A stretch of DNA of 64,000 nt. It comes from Zasmidium citrigriseum. Taxonomy: Eukaryota; Ascomycota; Dothideomycetes; Mycosphaerellales; Mycosphaerellaceae. Positions 43,149 through 53,553 of the stretch are shown here, one piece after another; the first letter of the stretch is position 1; each line of letters begins with the position of its first letter. The stretch lies in NCBI GenBank assembly GCA_002786025.1, contig NHNW01000007.1, forward strand, positions 620,001 through 684,000, in the 5' to 3' direction. The notes below the pieces were generated by a model. The model worked only from the letters and a program-made list of their open reading frames with translations. It did not search any database and was not told the DNA's origin. The translations under genes and the position numbers were made by a program.

Positions 43149-44274
43149 GTCGGGAAGTGAAGGCTCATTCGTGCTCACATGCCCAGCGTGGGCGGGATGA
43201 TGTATTCGTTTCGAGTGGAGGGAGGGATGGCGTGGAGCAAATCTTCGGTGGGTTATAGTAATACGAGGACCTCCTAGATTCGAGCAGTCTTGTCGAGGCG
43301 AGGGCGAGGTTGAAGAATGCTTCACGAAGATCCGGCCAAGGTTTGCGACTGGCAATCAATGGCAATTAGTTCAGCAAATGCTTACCTTTAGCTTGCCTCC
43401 CACTGCTCAGAGTCGTGGTGATAGCAATCAGTCATAGCGCGCAGAGCTCTCGCGCTGGCATGATGTCGGCGCGTAGCGCTGCTCGTCACCCCTCTTCCTG
43501 CATGCGGGATGGTGGGAGAGGTCGAGGCGGCATGTGTAAACAGCTCTCGCCTGGGCGTTAGCGGGCAGCATATCTCCCTTGATGAAATGTCTCTCGTGAA
43601 GTAACGTTGCTGACACGAGCAACTAGAGGCGGACGTTCCATTATGGGTGGTTCCTTGGCAGATATAGGTACGTAGTGTTTTGGAAGTTGTTTGATGAAGA
43701 ACGAAAAGGGGAAGTTTGGTTGGACAACGACTCAGTGTTCAGGCTGAATAGGGCCAGCAGAGATCCGATTAGGGCGTTCGGAGCTGGTTGTTATTCGTGC
43801 ATTGGGTTGAACGTGGCTCGGCCGTTGGCACCGACGGGGATCAGGGCCAACTAGGAATAGCATAGTGGTGGATGGAGCGAGTCTAATTAACACAACCGAC
43901 TGTCGCTACCGGAAGCACCTCCTGCCATTCCGACCACGACTCCTGATGCGCAGAGATTCTTGCAGAGAGACAGGGACATCGGAGCGAGAGCAAGGACGCA
44001 GCCAACAAGCCGGTGGAGACGACTCGCGGCGTGGAGGAGTTGAGTGGACGGACGAGCATCGAGCATCTGACAGCCGCATCATCGTAAACGCACGCAAAGC
44101 CAGCTGGAGTGCTGCACTGCTGGGCCTGGGACGCAGAGAGGCTGGCCGGCCGGGCGCATTGCACAACCTTCGACAATTCTGATTGTCGACGAGATTGATT
44201 AATCCATCCACGGGACGGGGGCCATGTTTCGAGCCCCATCGCATCCCGGCGCCGCATGTCTGGTGTAACGCGAC
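43149..44274. other. Divergent intergenic region
   Basis: 1.1 kb between the acyltransferase and the giant protein gene. A long minus frame (43906-44886) and a plus frame (43865-44182) are compositional shadows. No recognised gene. Confidence 0.5.
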
Positions 44275-47200
44275 ATGTTCTCCAAGAGGCGCGGTCCGCA
44301 CAAGCGGTCCAGCGACAACTCGACCACTTCCAATGCCGCCCACACCCCGAATACCAGTCCTCCCGCCGCTGCCACCGCTGCCAACGACCGCCCGCTGGTC
44401 AGTCCGCTGCAGATGACCTTCGACTTCGAGTCCTTCGAGGTGCCTCCGCCCCTCAGCGCGAGCACCGATGCTCCGCCCTCTCCCTTTTCGCCCGTCGCCG
44501 TCGAATCGCCTGCGCGGCCGAAAACGAGCCATGGACTGCCGAGTGGTAATGTTGGCGGTGGTGCGAGTGTCGGGGGAGCAGGAGGTAGCGGTGGGCGGGG
44601 AAAGAATGGGCTGCAGCCGCCCAGTCTGCCTCCCATCCCGCAGATCGCCAGTCGGCACAACAGCACTCGCAGCTCCAATTCGAACGAGTCGCGAGAACAG
44701 GAAAGTGCGAATCAATCGAGTCAATGGGGAAAGATGCGGGCTCGGGACGATACCGACAACATCTCCACTGTGAGCAAGAAAAGTGCACTCAAGGCGCGGC
44801 TGAGCTTCGAACACCCTATCGATATGCTGCCCACGCTCTCTCGACCGACCACCCCGGGAGGCTCCAAGATACCGGACAGGCCACAAACTGCGGCAGCGTC
44901 AAGCAACCAAAGCACGCCGCGCATGGAGTCATCATTATTTCCTGCGAGGAGCGAGTTGCCCTTGTTACCACAGCCGCAGAGTCCTTTGGTCATGAACCGA
45001 CAATTCATCGACAGTCGAGATAAGCCGTATAGCCAACCACCCGCGCGACCCTTCATGATGCAGGGAAACCACAGCTCACCGAGCTTGTTGCAACCTCAGG
45101 CAGGGTCGAGTAATGGCCGTCAGCCAACGCCGATATACAGCTCGTCCAAAACCTTCATCAGCCCCAAGCCAAGCATTCAGAACATGTCGCAAAAGACCAA
45201 TCTGAGTGGATCAACAGCCCGGCCAAGCACTCAGGCATCGACCTACACTGCGAACTCTAGCTCGCCTACTGTCACCATCGGTACACCATATCAATCGACT
45301 GCGAGCACATTCCCTCTACCACAGCATGTCATGACCCGGCCGAAGACTCCAGGAGCTACTGCTACCGTTGCGGGAGTCTCTGTCCCTACTCATCATACAT
45401 CTTCCAAGTCTATCGCAAACCCTCCCGAGATCAAGGAGCCCAAAAAGAAAGGACGTCTACTCAACCCACTATCATTACTGCAACGCCGGCGGAGCAATCA
45501 GGATCCGAACATTGTCACCGAAGAAAGGCAAGCGCAGGCTCAAGCGCTCGCGAGGCAACGAGATGTAGCGCAATCGGGCATATACAAACCGCCACCGGAT
45601 TTCGATCCACGCATCAAGGGCAAAGTCGTCCACGACTTTAGTGCTCCCCGAAGCAGCAAACGCAACACGTTCGACGAGCTGAACATGTCAGACGGCATGC
45701 AAAGTCCCGATGACGGCCAACCGTTACCTTCACCGGGATATCCACCACGCAATGCTTCACTGGTCAATCGAGGACCAATGAGTGACCGAAGTGAGCGACG
45801 GAGTACACACACGCCTGTGTTCATGGAACATCTTGGCGAGAATCCTGAAGCATCACGGCGGATCAGCTCCTTGCAAGCTGAGAATCTGGAAAACAAGGAC
45901 TTTTTACAAAGAGCGTCAAAGCACTCTTCAATCACGACATACTCGCAAGAAAGCGCAATCTTGCCACCTTTTGCAAGAAGGAGCCAAGTGCTGGATCCAA
46001 CGCAAGCAAGCTTCTACAAGGACGATGAGTCGAAACGGTCGAGCGATCCGTCAAGCGAGAAAGAACGAGATTCTACGTTGAGTTCCATTAGTGAAGTCAG
46101 CCCCATCACCGCGAGGAGCAGCAGTCACAACGTCGACGTGCGGCAGAGTCTAAGCCCTGTGTCCCCGTCGAGCCCCAGCAAAGGATATCGACCCGTGTCT
46201 GACATTCAAGGCACGTCACCCGCACGTCCTCTATCCGAAGTCAGCAGCAAGACAGATTCGCAAGAAAGCGGCAAGCGACCGGTGTCGCAGCTTACCAAAA
46301 CGTCTTCTCAAGAGAGACACGCCAAAAGTGCCAGCGAGGTCACTGCACGACCGTATTCTGTTGTCCTGGCACCACCTGTCATCAACACGATCGCTGAAGG
46401 CTCGGTGGAAAGCTCACCAGTGGATGCAGGCTCTACTCACTCACCGAAGGTTCTTGCGCGAGGCCTGTCTTATCGACAATCGCCAGACTCCAGTCCCGAC
46501 ATTGATGCACTTGAGCCACCTGGTTCTCACACACCTGGGAAAGACTCTTCCACTACGCCGTCCCTTCTTGAAAGGACAGCGGGAATACCTACACCGGAGA
46601 AGACCCCTGAGCCAGAGCTCGTGGAATCGATTCAGTTCAAGCCGAATAAGGATCAACCGAGACTGGTCGAGAAGCGCTCCTCGGCTGTGGGTCATTCGAG
46701 GAAGAGCTCAAACGTGCCCAGACACCATGCGAGCAATGCGTCGAGATTCTCATTCCAAACAGGCAGTGAGAGTGCATTGCAGGAGCAGGCGCTTGAGGAG
46801 AAGCACCGCAACATGCGTAAGAGTCAGATGACCGAGACCTTGCCTAGGGGACCAAGTCCAGACGACGAGGATGACAGCGACTTCGACGCCGATGCGATGG
46901 ATGACATGGACGAGATGGAGATGGAAGCGGCGCAATTTGGTGAGCCAATGCAACCAATGGAACCCCTGCCTCCGTCACAGAGCGGGTTGTACCTGCAACA
47001 AGCTCGCGAAGCTCTACAGCAAGATTCGTACAGTGACGACGGATCTGTCTACGACGACGATATCCCGGAAGTGACGAACGAGGAGGACGTGCCCTATCCA
47101 GACCATCCAGCGTTCCGAACACACTCAGCCCTGGGTAACTACTCTGGAAACTATTCGGAACGCAACTCTTACGCCATGGGTACGCCGGATGGCTATTGGC

Positions 47201-50200
47201 GAGGAAGCACTATCGACCATTACATGCGTGATTCGTACTTCCTGCCGAACCACTCTCGCATGCATAGCCAGAACTCGAATGTGACGGCGGACACGTCTTC
47301 TACTCAAGAAAAGCTCACTCCAACCGATGGCGCACCGGGAGCCAACCGCTTTTCAAGACCTCGATCGAACTTCTACTTGCAGCCCAGCAACGCAGTGGAC
47401 ACCCCGACCGCTTCACCCCAGACTGAGAAACCGCCCGTGCCCCCTCGAGACAGTGGAAACAGCGAGCGCAATCGTGTCGTCAGCGGCATGACCTTCACAC
47501 AACCTGGCGAAGAATCAGACTCGGATGACGAACTGGCTCCCAGTCATGGTGCATCGAGCGCAGATCGGGAACGTGTCATCAGCGGAATGAGCTACTCGAC
47601 AGCCAACAGTGACGATGCACAATCCCCTCAGAAGCGCGTCGGCAACAACAACTTCTACATGCAGGCACAAGCTGCGCATTCCTCGCCCAACATGGATGAA
47701 GATGCACACAGCCCTCCCTTTCGTTATAGAGACAGCGATTTCAGCGAGCATACTCGTGTACCCAGTGTATTGAGTCTTGATACGTCAGACGCTGGTCCCA
47801 AACCAGATGAAGGGCCTTCGACCGATTCTGGAAGACAAGATGGTTTGGGAGAAGCAGACGATGTGATCAGCCTGGCTTCGCCAACGAAGAGTCTTGGAGC
47901 ATCGCACGCTGCTGATGAGACTAGCCTGAAGTCACCGAAAAGCCCACGCAATGATGATGATCAACTTGAGAACATCAGTCTGGCATCGCCTCCAAGAGCA
48001 GCTCTTGAACACGGATACAATGAGTCGATCGACGCTACCAGCCTTGCCTCTCCGAGCAAGGAGCCCTCAAATCGCGACCGGAATGACTCCGATGCGGGCC
48101 TGAGTCTGGCTTCACCAACACGTGAACCAGATCGTGACGAACAGCTCGAGCGTAAGCAATCCAAGGGCAGCATCTACAGCGATGGCAGACGAAATGGCTC
48201 AGTCGGAGCATTGAGCCTTGCCTCACCACCGCAAAGCAGATTTAGTCACAGGGCAACGGAAAGTGGCATGAGCTTCGAGGACTTCGCCCAGAGTGGTTTC
48301 AGCAGCCCGAGCGCGCCAGAGCATAGAGTCTTGAGCCCGGTGACACCGCCAGCGACCAGTCACGGTGAGCACAACGCTGCAATGAGCCCTTCGAGCAAGG
48401 CCAGCAGTGCTCGGACAGTATCAACAGGTCTGGGACTCAGCATGTTCGCCGGCTTCGATTTCGATGAGCAGCCGCCATTGCCAACGACACAGATCACCAA
48501 CAGAGCGCTATCACCTGATGGGCCGCATGGTGCTTCAGGTGTTGGCATGGCTCAGGCCCCGAATAGCCCACAAGGCAAGCAGACACCTGGTTCGACCGCG
48601 CTTGGCAGTCCTAAGAGCACTGCCAGTAGTCCTCGCACTGTCTCCACTGCCATGGGAATGAGCATGTTTGGAGGCTTCGAGTTTGAAGATCGAGCAGAGC
48701 CTCTACCCGATCTACCAAGCAGGGTCAAACATATCAAGACTGCGAGCACGGCGAGTGACATCAGCCCGAGGAATTCCGCCTTCGCCCACACAAAGTCTGC
48801 GAGCGTGCAACAGCCAGTCACTACAACGCAGACGGACCATCAGAGATTCCTTAGTCTGGCTAATCCCGGCCAGTCAGATCGATCTGTGTCAACTGCCATG
48901 GGAATGAGCTCGTTTGGCGGATTCGACTTCGACGAGGGACCTAGCAGCAGCGTCTACAGCAGTCAACGCGATACTGCCTCTAGCCAGCAAAGTGCGTTTG
49001 GCAAGGCTGCTCACCGGCCAAACGAGAGTCAGTCTGCTCCGCGTGGTGATTGGAGTGACCTTCAGAAGCACACCTCACCTCGTCTGGGGTCGCCGGCGCC
49101 AGTCACCATCCCTACATATCATGTCTCGAGCGACAGCCAAGGCACACACTTCCCAGGGGGTGAACAGAGTGGATCAGCATCCGCACGGGCGTCGATGAAT
49201 CCAAACTTGCAGTACGCCCGCCCCAGTATCGCCTACGCTGAAGACGATGACATGTACTTTGATGACGGAAACTTCGAAGGCGACATCAATGGGTCACATG
49301 CCGCAAGCTTTGACGAGAATGCCTTTGACGATGACACGTTTCTGTCCCGACCTGGGCTCGACAACCGGTACCGACACCAACGCGACAACAGCGGCATGAC
49401 CATGACCAGCATGGGAAGTGATGGGCCGTATCCATCCTTTGCCATGCCAAACGCAGCAAGGGCGAGCGCTCGATACTCGCAAATGGCGCTCGAGGATTTA
49501 CCCTTGCATGATCAATTCGACCCGCGGTTCATTCCGCAGAGAAACCCCTCGGAAGATGCAAAGCGCTTGGGTATGAGTGACAGGGTCCCACCTGTGCCTG
49601 TACCGGAAGACAATCCAGAGGCTTTTACACGCATGCAACGCAGCCTGCAAAGTTACCATGCGGCGTTGGCCGAGGCTGCCAACAAAGCCGCAGCAGATGG
49701 GCGATTCGTGCGTACGCCGAGCATTTCCACCACGTACAGCGTGGTCGAACCGAAGACGTTGGTGATACCCGACGACCGGAGCATGATGGACGACAAGAGC
49801 GTATACTCGAATGGCGAGGATGGCGGCGAAATCGCGATGCCCCACAGCGACACCACGAGTAATGGTAATACTAATGGCAACATCGGCCGCAGCGACACGA
49901 CCGCATCGCATCTGACTCATTTGACGAACTACAGCCCGCCGAAAATGAGCTTCGACTTTGGCTTCGACCAGCAGGAGCATGACGATGACGACTACGATGG
50001 ATTCGGCAATGAGGATGACCTGGTGGCAGCCGCCAATGCTGAAGCGCTGGCTCTCGATGAAGACGGCTTCTATGGGCAAGAATTCGACTTTTATCGACGA
50101 CCTCGCGCAAACTCTGGAGACCTAGAAGCCGTCAATGGCGGCTATTTTGGCGAAGATGGAGACGACGGTCTTGCAAGGAACCGGAGCTTAAAGGAGCCCA

Positions 50201-50949
50201 ACCTGACACCAATAACTGAAAGATCAGAATTCAGCACGCGAAACAGCTTCATCGGCTTCGGCTCTGGACAATTCGGACCTGCGAGCGCCGGACCTTATGG
50301 GCCTCACTCCCCAGCTCTGGCTCGCATGCCTGTAACACCCGTCATCGAAAGCGAAGTAACGTCCTTCGACGAACTCCGCCGCCTGAAAGCGAACGCCTTC
50401 GCCGGGACGGGAAGCCAAAGCGGGAGTCTCAAATCCAACAGCAATCGCTCCAGCTCGCAATCCCTCCAAAACGCATTCAGCCCAACGCTGAACAGCCGGC
50501 CACAACAAAGCTACTTCGGCGGCGGCGCGCCCATGCAATTCGCCTACAGCACCGACTCCAGCAACTCCTCGAACCCGAACAGCGGACACCCAATCACGAT
50601 TGGCGGGCAACACGGTTTCAATTTCCAGGATTCGCCACAGTCCGCGGGGAGCAGTCAGGGAATGCCGTTCTCGATGGATTACGATTCCACGCCTAGGAAG
50701 AGCAGTACGCAGCAGGAGCCGACGACGGCGAGGAAGATCCCGCCGACGCAACGAGAATCGAATAGTGCGGGTGGTGTGGGATATGGCCATTCGAGGAAAG
50801 GCAGCGGCGCCGATTCCGTGACTTATGTGCGGGAGCCGGATCCGGAGGGGAGTGGGAAGCCGCGATGGGTGCTTGAGCGGAGGAGGACGAGTGAGCAGGG
50901 ACAGTTGGAGTTGATTGGACGGGAGCTTGTGCAGGGCGGGTGGATATAA
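44275..50949 (+). CDS. Giant intrinsically disordered Ser-rich repeat protein, 2224 residues
   Basis: A single intronless frame. It is almost wholly low-complexity Ser/Pro/Asp with many SP/TP phosphosites and no globular fold recognised. Landmarks: a basic start MFSKRRGPHKRSS; a basic block KKKGRLLNPLSLLQRRRS (about 390-407) followed by RIKGKVVHDFSAPR; an acidic stretch (about 865-885, DDEDDSDFDADAMDDMDEM); five SLASP repeats (about 1198-1318); three copies of a motif like VSTAMGMSMFGGFEFED (about 1385, 1460 and 1540); and a C-terminus WVLERRRTSEQGQLELIG. The ends look conserved in the style of other large filamentous-fungal proteins of unknown function. A scaffold or cortical/septal role is conceivable but unsupported. 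Frames on the opposite strand and in other phases here are shadows. Confidence 0.85.
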   Translation: MFSKRRGPHKRSSDNSTTSNAAHTPNTSPPAAATAANDRPLVSPLQMTFDFESFEVPPPLSASTDAPPSPFSPVAVESPARPKTSHGLPSGNVGGGASVGGAGGSGGRGKNGLQPPSLPPIPQIASRHNSTRSSNSNESREQESANQSSQWGKMRARDDTDNISTVSKKSALKARLSFEHPIDMLPTLSRPTTPGGSKIPDRPQTAAASSNQSTPRMESSLFPARSELPLLPQPQSPLVMNRQFIDSRDKPYSQPPARPFMMQGNHSSPSLLQPQAGSSNGRQPTPIYSSSKTFISPKPSIQNMSQKTNLSGSTARPSTQASTYTANSSSPTVTIGTPYQSTASTFPLPQHVMTRPKTPGATATVAGVSVPTHHTSSKSIANPPEIKEPKKKGRLLNPLSLLQRRRSNQDPNIVTEERQAQAQALARQRDVAQSGIYKPPPDFDPRIKGKVVHDFSAPRSSKRNTFDELNMSDGMQSPDDGQPLPSPGYPPRNASLVNRGPMSDRSERRSTHTPVFMEHLGENPEASRRISSLQAENLENKDFLQRASKHSSITTYSQESAILPPFARRSQVLDPTQASFYKDDESKRSSDPSSEKERDSTLSSISEVSPITARSSSHNVDVRQSLSPVSPSSPSKGYRPVSDIQGTSPARPLSEVSSKTDSQESGKRPVSQLTKTSSQERHAKSASEVTARPYSVVLAPPVINTIAEGSVESSPVDAGSTHSPKVLARGLSYRQSPDSSPDIDALEPPGSHTPGKDSSTTPSLLERTAGIPTPEKTPEPELVESIQFKPNKDQPRLVEKRSSAVGHSRKSSNVPRHHASNASRFSFQTGSESALQEQALEEKHRNMRKSQMTETLPRGPSPDDEDDSDFDADAMDDMDEMEMEAAQFGEPMQPMEPLPPSQSGLYLQQAREALQQDSYSDDGSVYDDDIPEVTNEEDVPYPDHPAFRTHSALGNYSGNYSERNSYAMGTPDGYWRGSTIDHYMRDSYFLPNHSRMHSQNSNVTADTSSTQEKLTPTDGAPGANRFSRPRSNFYLQPSNAVDTPTASPQTEKPPVPPRDSGNSERNRVVSGMTFTQPGEESDSDDELAPSHGASSADRERVISGMSYSTANSDDAQSPQKRVGNNNFYMQAQAAHSSPNMDEDAHSPPFRYRDSDFSEHTRVPSVLSLDTSDAGPKPDEGPSTDSGRQDGLGEADDVISLASPTKSLGASHAADETSLKSPKSPRNDDDQLENISLASPPRAALEHGYNESIDATSLASPSKEPSNRDRNDSDAGLSLASPTREPDRDEQLERKQSKGSIYSDGRRNGSVGALSLASPPQSRFSHRATESGMSFEDFAQSGFSSPSAPEHRVLSPVTPPATSHGEHNAAMSPSSKASSARTVSTGLGLSMFAGFDFDEQPPLPTTQITNRALSPDGPHGASGVGMAQAPNSPQGKQTPGSTALGSPKSTASSPRTVSTAMGMSMFGGFEFEDRAEPLPDLPSRVKHIKTASTASDISPRNSAFAHTKSASVQQPVTTTQTDHQRFLSLANPGQSDRSVSTAMGMSSFGGFDFDEGPSSSVYSSQRDTASSQQSAFGKAAHRPNESQSAPRGDWSDLQKHTSPRLGSPAPVTIPTYHVSSDSQGTHFPGGEQSGSASARASMNPNLQYARPSIAYAEDDDMYFDDGNFEGDINGSHAASFDENAFDDDTFLSRPGLDNRYRHQRDNSGMTMTSMGSDGPYPSFAMPNAARASARYSQMALEDLPLHDQFDPRFIPQRNPSEDAKRLGMSDRVPPVPVPEDNPEAFTRMQRSLQSYHAALAEAANKAAADGRFVRTPSISTTYSVVEPKTLVIPDDRSMMDDKSVYSNGEDGGEIAMPHSDTTSNGNTNGNIGRSDTTASHLTHLTNYSPPKMSFDFGFDQQEHDDDDYDGFGNEDDLVAAANAEALALDEDGFYGQEFDFYRRPRANSGDLEAVNGGYFGEDGDDGLARNRSLKEPNLTPITERSEFSTRNSFIGFGSGQFGPASAGPYGPHSPALARMPVTPVIESEVTSFDELRRLKANAFAGTGSQSGSLKSNSNRSSSQSLQNAFSPTLNSRPQQSYFGGGAPMQFAYSTDSSNSSNPNSGHPITIGGQHGFNFQDSPQSAGSSQGMPFSMDYDSTPRKSSTQQEPTTARKIPPTQRESNSAGGVGYGHSRKGSGADSVTYVREPDPEGSGKPRWVLERRRTSEQGQLELIGRELVQGGWI
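47866..48230 (+). repeat. SLASP motif repeats inside the giant protein gene
   Basis: Five coded copies of (I/T/L)SLASP(T/P/S) at about 47866, 47976, 48037, 48103 and 48208, spaced irregularly by 60-110 bp. They are short linear motifs, not a tandem DNA repeat. Confidence 0.7.
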
Positions 50950-51316
50950 ACCATCCAAAGAAGCAGAAGATGTGAGTTTTGTTTGAAAGGCGTTCTTGTG
51001 GCAAAGACAAAAATGGGCTTGGGTTGGGGTACAGATATCACGATGTCAACAGCGATCCATGAGAGACAGAGAGATGGAAGGGGTGGTAGTTCAATTCGTG
51101 GTTTGTGTTAGACTTAGTGTGTAATTTTGTTCTTGTGGATAGCGAGGCGCGCGGCAGGATTTTGTTGAGGGAATATACCAATTGCATGAATTGCAATGGC
51201 GCGTGGGAGGATGGGAAGGGAAGGTACTTATTTTGTAGTATATATTGTTTTCTTGAAGATGGTTATTGTTACTCAATATCTCATTCTCTTACGGAGACTT
51301 TTGATATTACCCATGG
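50950..51316. other. Convergent intergenic region
   Basis: 367 bp between the 3-prime ends of the giant protein and GH79 genes. Nothing recognised. Confidence 0.55.
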
Positions 51317-53017
51317 CTACCAATGTCCATCACCCTTGCCGTGCTTTGAACCCCACCACCCGCTGCCCCAAGATCCCCACCATCCCCCTCCCCAATGCTT
51401 TCCTCCTCCGCCATTCCCAAGCCCGTAGCACTCTTCTTCATCAAAGAATACAAGGACAGCTTCACTGCCCCTGACGCTAACCACGCCATCTCTGCCCACC
51501 TTCTCAATGGCGACATTTCCCTGAGCCTCTCCGTCTTTGAACGATTGACCAGCCCAGGTGACTTTACTCGAGTCCTTCTCATCGACATGTGGAGCTGTCA
51601 TGCGCTTGACGAAAGCAGACTTGGGTGGTCCGTAACGAGATCGGCCAACAAGGCTCCCGACATCGAACGACGCTGTGTAGTCCGAGGTCGAGTTGGCGAA
51701 GTACGGTGTCATGTTGATCAACGCGAGCTTAGTGAGCTTATCATTCTTGTAAAAGGCGTAAGCGGAGAAGTGATCTTCACTAATGCCCTCTGGAGTCGGC
51801 AAAGCAGCAATCCGAGTTCCTTCGACCGCGAAAGCTTCAGCCAGGAACAAAATTCCAACGAAGCCTGGTAGAGTCCTCTGCTCGCCGCGCTTAGAGCTCG
51901 TTTGGGGATAGAGCATATCGTAGGTGGAGAACCCAGGACTCCCATCATCGCCCGCGGAGTTCGTTTGCTGGCCGCTTTGGAAGACTAGCGTCGCGCCCTG
52001 GTGGAGGTATGTCGCGGAAGCGTTGCGTACAGCGTAGATGAGTTCTGTGTCGACTTCCCAGAGCGCTTGCGCGAAAGTATCGCTGACGTTGGGGTTGCCG
52101 CTACAGGCTATCGAGTTGAACTCCCCAATGATCCAGGTGCTTCCCGCGTCCAGGGCGGCTTTGGCCGATGGGTAGATTTCCGCATCGGCGTATTCGACAA
52201 GGCCCGTGTGGTTGAGGATGTTTTGGGTCGTGGCCAGCGCTGCGCGGGCGGGATCACAAGTTGCGAATGCGTAGCTGTGGATTGAGTATTCCGCTACATC
52301 GCCTGTGGAGTCGATTCCTAGGGGAATCAGGTCTGCGGGACGGACATGCAGGGGTGTTTCGTCCGTTGTGGCGGAGGAGGCCCACCAGTTTCCGTGGCTG
52401 TCTCCGCTTGTTGCGGCGTCGATTGCTGTGGTCCAGTTTTGCCATTGTTTGATGTAGTTTTCTGTTGAGTTGTCCCAGCGATCCGGATCGTAATTTGTTG
52501 GTTCGTTGCCGAGTTCGAAGTATTTGATCTTGTCTTTCTGGTATTTCACGGAGGCGACGGCCATGTCCCGTGCGATGTCCAGACTGTCGTTTCCGAAATT
52601 TAGGGTACTGATGAATTGTGTGCCGTTGGGGAAGTTTGACCAGCTCTCGTAGTACTCTGGTCCAACGGTCGTGCGGTAAACTCCGCCATCCTCGTTCGTC
52701 GTGCGGACGGGATTTCCGGCAGAAGGGTCGAAGATCATGCTGTCCATTGTGATGCCTCCTGGACGGATCCTTGGGCGCAGGCCATGTTGAGTAAGGGTGT
52801 TCAGGGCGCCGAAGGTGAATTTGTTGGGCTGCGTGTAGTTGCCGAAGAACTCTACCCAGAAGGCAGGTTCGAAAGAAAACGACGTGTAGGATGGCGAATG
52901 CTCAATAGAAGCCCCGGCTGGTGTCTGTGGCACATCCAGGCTGATGGCGTTCTTGCCATGTGCAGCCGCTCCTGCCACGAGAGCGCTGGTGGCGAGGAGA
53001 CTTGTCTTTCTAGCCAT
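51317..53017 (-). CDS. Secreted glycoside hydrolase family 79 (beta-glucuronidase-like)
   Basis: A single-exon 566-residue protein with a signal peptide (MARKTSLLATSALVAGAAAHG). The TIM-barrel catalytic part shows FEPAFWVEFFGNY, RIRPGGITMDS, the acid/base Glu in KYFELGNEPTNYD and the likely nucleophile Glu in WIIGEFNSIACSG. The GH79 C-terminal beta domain follows (HFSAYAFYKNDKLTKLALIN). Many N-glycosylation sequons fit an extracellular protein. The last 35 residues are an unusual Gly/Trp/His tail (GGGWWGSWGSGWWGSKHG). GH79 enzymes hydrolyse terminal glucuronic or 4-O-methyl-glucuronic acid, for example on arabinogalactan side chains. Exact specificity is inference. Confidence 0.92.
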   Translation of the reverse strand: MARKTSLLATSALVAGAAAHGKNAISLDVPQTPAGASIEHSPSYTSFSFEPAFWVEFFGNYTQPNKFTFGALNTLTQHGLRPRIRPGGITMDSMIFDPSAGNPVRTTNEDGGVYRTTVGPEYYESWSNFPNGTQFISTLNFGNDSLDIARDMAVASVKYQKDKIKYFELGNEPTNYDPDRWDNSTENYIKQWQNWTTAIDAATSGDSHGNWWASSATTDETPLHVRPADLIPLGIDSTGDVAEYSIHSYAFATCDPARAALATTQNILNHTGLVEYADAEIYPSAKAALDAGSTWIIGEFNSIACSGNPNVSDTFAQALWEVDTELIYAVRNASATYLHQGATLVFQSGQQTNSAGDDGSPGFSTYDMLYPQTSSKRGEQRTLPGFVGILFLAEAFAVEGTRIAALPTPEGISEDHFSAYAFYKNDKLTKLALINMTPYFANSTSDYTASFDVGSLVGRSRYGPPKSAFVKRMTAPHVDEKDSSKVTWAGQSFKDGEAQGNVAIEKVGRDGVVSVRGSEAVLVFFDEEECYGLGNGGGGKHWGGGWWGSWGSGWWGSKHGKGDGHW

Positions 53018-53553
53018 TGTCTTCGTCTACCTCACCGACGGTGAGATGAGAAAAGGAGGAGAGTGTAGAAGAGATCATTGTATTATGAAAGACCTGACTT
53101 ACAAAGTGGAGCCGAGAGGAGAAATCTTCAGTCTTACCGTTCGAGGCAATGAATGTTCGTATTGAAGAGGGGAGAGGTGATGTCCAAGGTTTGGGGGTCC
53201 AGCGCGGAGAAGTGAGGTTTCTCCACGAATGACGATGTCGGCAGCGCTCGCGCCGAGACGGCCCGAAAGACCGAGGGGTATAAGGAGAGAGCGACGACAA
53301 TGTTGGAACGCAAGTGTAATCTGGGAAGGATGCATGGGTGAACAGCGAGATGTGAGTATGGAAAAAGAAGTGTTTCTTGAAATGTTTTGGATTTGCTCTT
53401 CCATCATCTTCTCATACCGATCATTCCAACCATGCAAGACTACGAAAAGACATCAAACAAAAGACCTTTCGAACCATACGAGACTGTACACCCAACCATG
53501 CATGCCACCAGAGAGCAAACGCCAACGCTAGAATATCACAAAGCTCTCACAAT
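53018..53553. other. Intergenic region
   Basis: 536 bp between two minus-strand secreted-protein genes. Small overlapping frames only. Nothing recognised. Confidence 0.5.

Noticed and set aside
43906..44886. Minus-strand 326-codon frame
   Set aside because: Overlaps the start of the giant protein antisense and has a biased Arg/Ser composition without motifs.
50224..50958. Minus-strand 244-codon frame over the end of the giant protein
   Set aside because: Antisense shadow favoured by codon bias. The sense frame has the conserved-looking C-terminus WVLERRRTSEQGQLEL.
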